The notes below the pieces were generated by a model, which did no database searches, had not been told where the DNA came from, and saw only the letters and a program-made list of their open reading frames with translations. A stretch of DNA of 8,741 bases from positions 1 to 8,741 of the forward strand of contig DHWG01000004.1 of NCBI GenBank assembly GCA_002413075.1, written 5' to 3'. The position numbers and the translations under genes were made by a program. Source of the stretch: Desulfosporosinus sp. UBA5188. Its GTDB lineage: Bacteria > Bacillota > Desulfitobacteriia > Desulfitobacteriales > Desulfitobacteriaceae. Numbering within the stretch: position 1 is the first letter of the stretch; the number at the start of each line of letters is the position of its first letter. Shown here piece after piece: positions 7,180 to 8,741 of this stretch.

Positions 7180-7755
7180 ATGATTCGTGAACTCATTGAA
7201 AAGAATAGGACCTACCGCCGATTCTATCAAGACGTAGAGGTAAGCCAAGACGCCTTAAGAGACCTCATCGATCTTGCAAGACTTTCTTCGACCGGTGGGA
7301 ACCTCCAGTCGTTAAAGTATGTATTATCTTACACGCCTGAAACAAATCAGCGGATTTTCAAAACCTTAAAATGGGCCGGTTACTTAAAAGACTGGGACGG
7401 GCCAGAAGACGGCGAGAGACCGAGTGCCTACGTGGTCGTGCTCCATGATCAAACGATCAGTAAAGGTTTCTTCTGGGATCTCGGGCTTGCCGTTCAGAGT
7501 ATTTTGTTGGGTGCCACTGAAAAAGGCTTCGGAGGTTGCCAATTTAATAATGTTGATCGTGTGACCCTAGCTCAAGAACTGAAATTACCGGAGCATTTTG
7601 CCATTTTAACCGTCCTTGCTTTGGGGAAACCCAAAGAGGTGGTCGTCCTAGAGAAACTGGGTGACTCCGGAGACGTAAAATATTGGAGAGATGATCAAGG
7701 CGTTCTTCATGTACCCAAACGAGCACTGGAGGACTTGATTTACAACTTATCATAA
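7180..7755 (+). CDS. nitroreductase-family FMN oxidoreductase
   Basis: This 191-residue protein has the small single-domain nitroreductase fold. NRTYRRF at 9-15 is the usual N-terminal FMN-binding arginine segment. SSTGGNLQSLKY at 36-47 corresponds to the family's S-x-x-N-x-Q-P-W/L flavin loop, with the common proline replaced by serine. GFGGC at 116-120 and ALGKPKE at 147-153 match the C-terminal flavin-phosphate region. Such proteins bind FMN as dimers and use NAD(P)H; the substrate cannot be read from sequence. GAAGGGGG at 7164-7171 gives a strong ribosome binding site. It lies 56 bp after dsdA in the same direction and may share its transcript. A terminator follows directly. No membrane or signal segment is present. 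The WAGYLKDWDGPEDGERPSAY stretch (65-84) is typical of a clostridial subgroup as I recall it. Confidence 0.88.
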   Translation: MIRELIEKNRTYRRFYQDVEVSQDALRDLIDLARLSSTGGNLQSLKYVLSYTPETNQRIFKTLKWAGYLKDWDGPEDGERPSAYVVVLHDQTISKGFFWDLGLAVQSILLGATEKGFGGCQFNNVDRVTLAQELKLPEHFAILTVLALGKPKEVVVLEKLGDSGDVKYWRDDQGVLHVPKRALEDLIYNLS

Positions 7756-7773
7756 GCACCTTTCAAGACTCTT

Positions 7774-7820
7774 AGAGGGCTGTCGAAACCATTCTTTATG
7801 GTTCCGGCTGCCCTCTTTTT
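7774..7820 (+). terminator. intrinsic terminator after the nitroreductase gene
   Basis: AGAGGGC at 7774-7780 pairs with GCCCTCT at 7810-7816. The stem continues with a few mismatches to AACCAT/ATGGTT around a TCTTT loop. A run of five T follows (7816-7820). It lies about 20 nt past the stop codon, between convergent genes. On the minus strand the hairpin lacks a good T-run, so it is a weaker terminator for the opposing gene. Confidence 0.85.
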
Positions 7821-7875
7821 GCTTTATTCAATGACGCAACGGGCTTTATTCATAACTTCAGAAACCTTTCTTTAC

Positions 7876-8619
7876 TCAATTTATTAATACTGGGTTGATG
7901 ATATGCACGTTGGTGAGTGTGAGTAGACCAGTAATAGGATCGATATTTTCAAAAGCTGTTTTCAGAATAGTATCCTTATTCAGGCTAAGTGTAAATACGG
8001 TTTCATCAGTTTCATTGCTAAACTTATCCCCCAGGTTATATGTGCCTTGACATGATACGTCTGTATAATCTGTTCTGCCCTTAAAAGCTGCGAACATCTT
8101 AACTGAATCTATAAATCCACCATCACCAACTAATTTCAGCGGAAGATTTTCGGACAGTTTAAAGTGAATAACTATACCGCCATCTTCCAATAATTCAGCC
8201 TTTATAAATCTTGCTCCAAATATTTCTTTCCCCTTAACCTGAGAGAAATATAACACATCTGAGTTCATCTTGTCAGAGACCGTCTTTCGCTGATCGTTTA
8301 GTTGTTTCTGTTGGGCATCTGCAATACCCTTCTTTTGGGCTGCAGCTTGATCGTCAATAGCCTTCTGTTTCTCAATTGCTTGCGTACGAGCCTGCTCCTG
8401 CGCTTGTTGCTCCTTGGCGTAATTAGGACTATTCACATATATCATCATGCCAACAAAATATAGTGAAAAAACGGCAGTCAGTATCTTCCTAGTTCTATGT
8501 GGGAACCTATTGTATTTCCACATGCAAACAATGCCAACTGGGGAAAATAATATAAGGGTTAACCAGATAAACCAATTTGATTCATAAAACTTAAGTTTCA
8601 CTTCATTTGTTTTAAGCAC
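7876..8619 (-). CDS. hypothetical membrane-anchored protein with coiled coil
   Basis: I do not recognise this 247-residue protein as a named family. It has two hydrophobic helices, about 16-34 (WFIWLTLILFSPVGIVCMW) and 46-62 (ILTAVFSLYFVGMMIYV), joined by a short basic loop (KYNRFPHRTRK). This hairpin resembles the two-helix anchors found in many Firmicute small membrane proteins. Residues 66-118 are rich in Q, A, K and E, with spacing that suits a coiled coil. Residues 120-247 are a mixed, probably beta-rich domain with one cysteine (C190). There is no cleavable signal peptide or lipobox. The start is GTG at 8619-8617, supported by AAGGGGTGG at 8635-8627 with a 7-nt gap. It converges on the nitroreductase gene and shows no functional link to it. 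A role in envelope or stress sensing would be a guess. Confidence 0.7.
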   Translation of the reverse strand: MLKTNEVKLKFYESNWFIWLTLILFSPVGIVCMWKYNRFPHRTRKILTAVFSLYFVGMMIYVNSPNYAKEQQAQEQARTQAIEKQKAIDDQAAAQKKGIADAQQKQLNDQRKTVSDKMNSDVLYFSQVKGKEIFGARFIKAELLEDGGIVIHFKLSENLPLKLVGDGGFIDSVKMFAAFKGRTDYTDVSCQGTYNLGDKFSNETDETVFTLSLNKDTILKTAFENIDPITGLLTLTNVHIINPVLIN

Positions 8620-8626
8620 TAGCTGG

Positions 8627-8635
8627 CCACCCCTT
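8627..8635 (-). promoter_or_regulatory. ribosome binding site deciding a GTG start
   Basis: Read on the minus strand, AAGGGGTGG precedes GTG at 8619-8617 by 7 nt. There is no in-frame ATG nearby that is better placed. Confidence 0.6.
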
Positions 8636-8722
8636 TTATTTAATTAATAAAATAGCGTATAAATGCTTGATTCATAAACCTCCCCTCTCAAAAAAAGGGT
8701 AAAGTAGCTCTCACCTATGTAT

Positions 8723-8741
8723 CTGTCTCTTATACACATCT
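8723..8741. other. Nextera/Tn5 mosaic-end adapter sequence (artefact)
   Basis: The last 19 bases read CTGTCTCTTATACACATCT, which is exactly the reverse complement of the synthetic Tn5 mosaic end used in Nextera tagmentation libraries. Natural IS50 outside and inside ends differ from it at several positions. This is most simply untrimmed adapter at a contig end, not genomic DNA, and should be masked. Confidence 0.93.

Noticed and set aside
8640..8675. 11-residue minus-strand leader peptide (MNQAFIRYFIN) upstream of the membrane-protein gene
   Set aside because: The purine-rich site is only 3 nt from its ATG, the peptide has no regulatory codon run, and no attenuator follows.
8723..8741. Natural transposon end at the right edge
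   Set aside because: The sequence is the engineered mosaic end and not a natural IS50 end, and no transposase or target duplication is present.

Overview
This 8.7-kb window looks like a piece of chromosome from an anaerobic, low-to-moderate G+C Firmicute, most likely a clostridium of the Peptococcaceae/Desulfitobacterium-Desulfosporosinus or Sporomusa kind. That placement is inference. It rests on strong purine-rich ribosome binding sites, the style of the protein sequences and a multisubunit [FeFe]-hydrogenase operon. The last 19 bases are the synthetic Tn5 mosaic end used in Nextera library preparation, so the right edge is probably a contig end with untrimmed adapter.

Left part (1-5720): a compact three-gene operon with a plausible sigma-A promoter (83-111) and a perfect 13-bp terminator hairpin after it (5681-5720). 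The genes encode a NuoE/HydC-type [2Fe-2S] subunit, a 1034-residue diaphorase and a 603-residue [FeFe] hydrogenase. The first two overlap by ATGA, and the third starts 2 nt after the second stops. The middle protein is the striking one. A HydB/NuoF-type NADH-FMN module, with its N-terminal thioredoxin-like [2Fe-2S] domain, is fused to a complete GltD/NfnB-type FAD-NAD(P)H module, which sits where HydB normally carries a two-[4Fe-4S] ferredoxin domain. The complex is predicted to exchange electrons among H2/H+, NAD(H), probably NADP(H), and perhaps ferredoxin. It would be part bifurcating hydrogenase (HydABC) and part Nfn/Stn-like transhydrogenase.

Middle part (5756-7820): a PLP-dependent D-serine dehydratase (dsdA) and a small FMN nitroreductase-family protein, co-directional and 56 bp apart, ending in a strong terminator. 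D-serine dehydratase yields pyruvate and ammonia. Pyruvate oxidation would feed reduced carriers to a hydrogenase, but the terminator between the two groups argues for separate transcription.

Right part (7876-8722): one convergent gene on the minus strand. It encodes an unrecognised two-helix membrane protein with a coiled coil and a C-terminal globular domain, starting at GTG. At the extreme left, minus-strand codons 89-1 resemble the end of a PAS/PAC domain and may be a gene remnant. There is no gene-free stretch longer than 300 bases. No tRNA, rRNA, CRISPR array or insertion sequence was seen.
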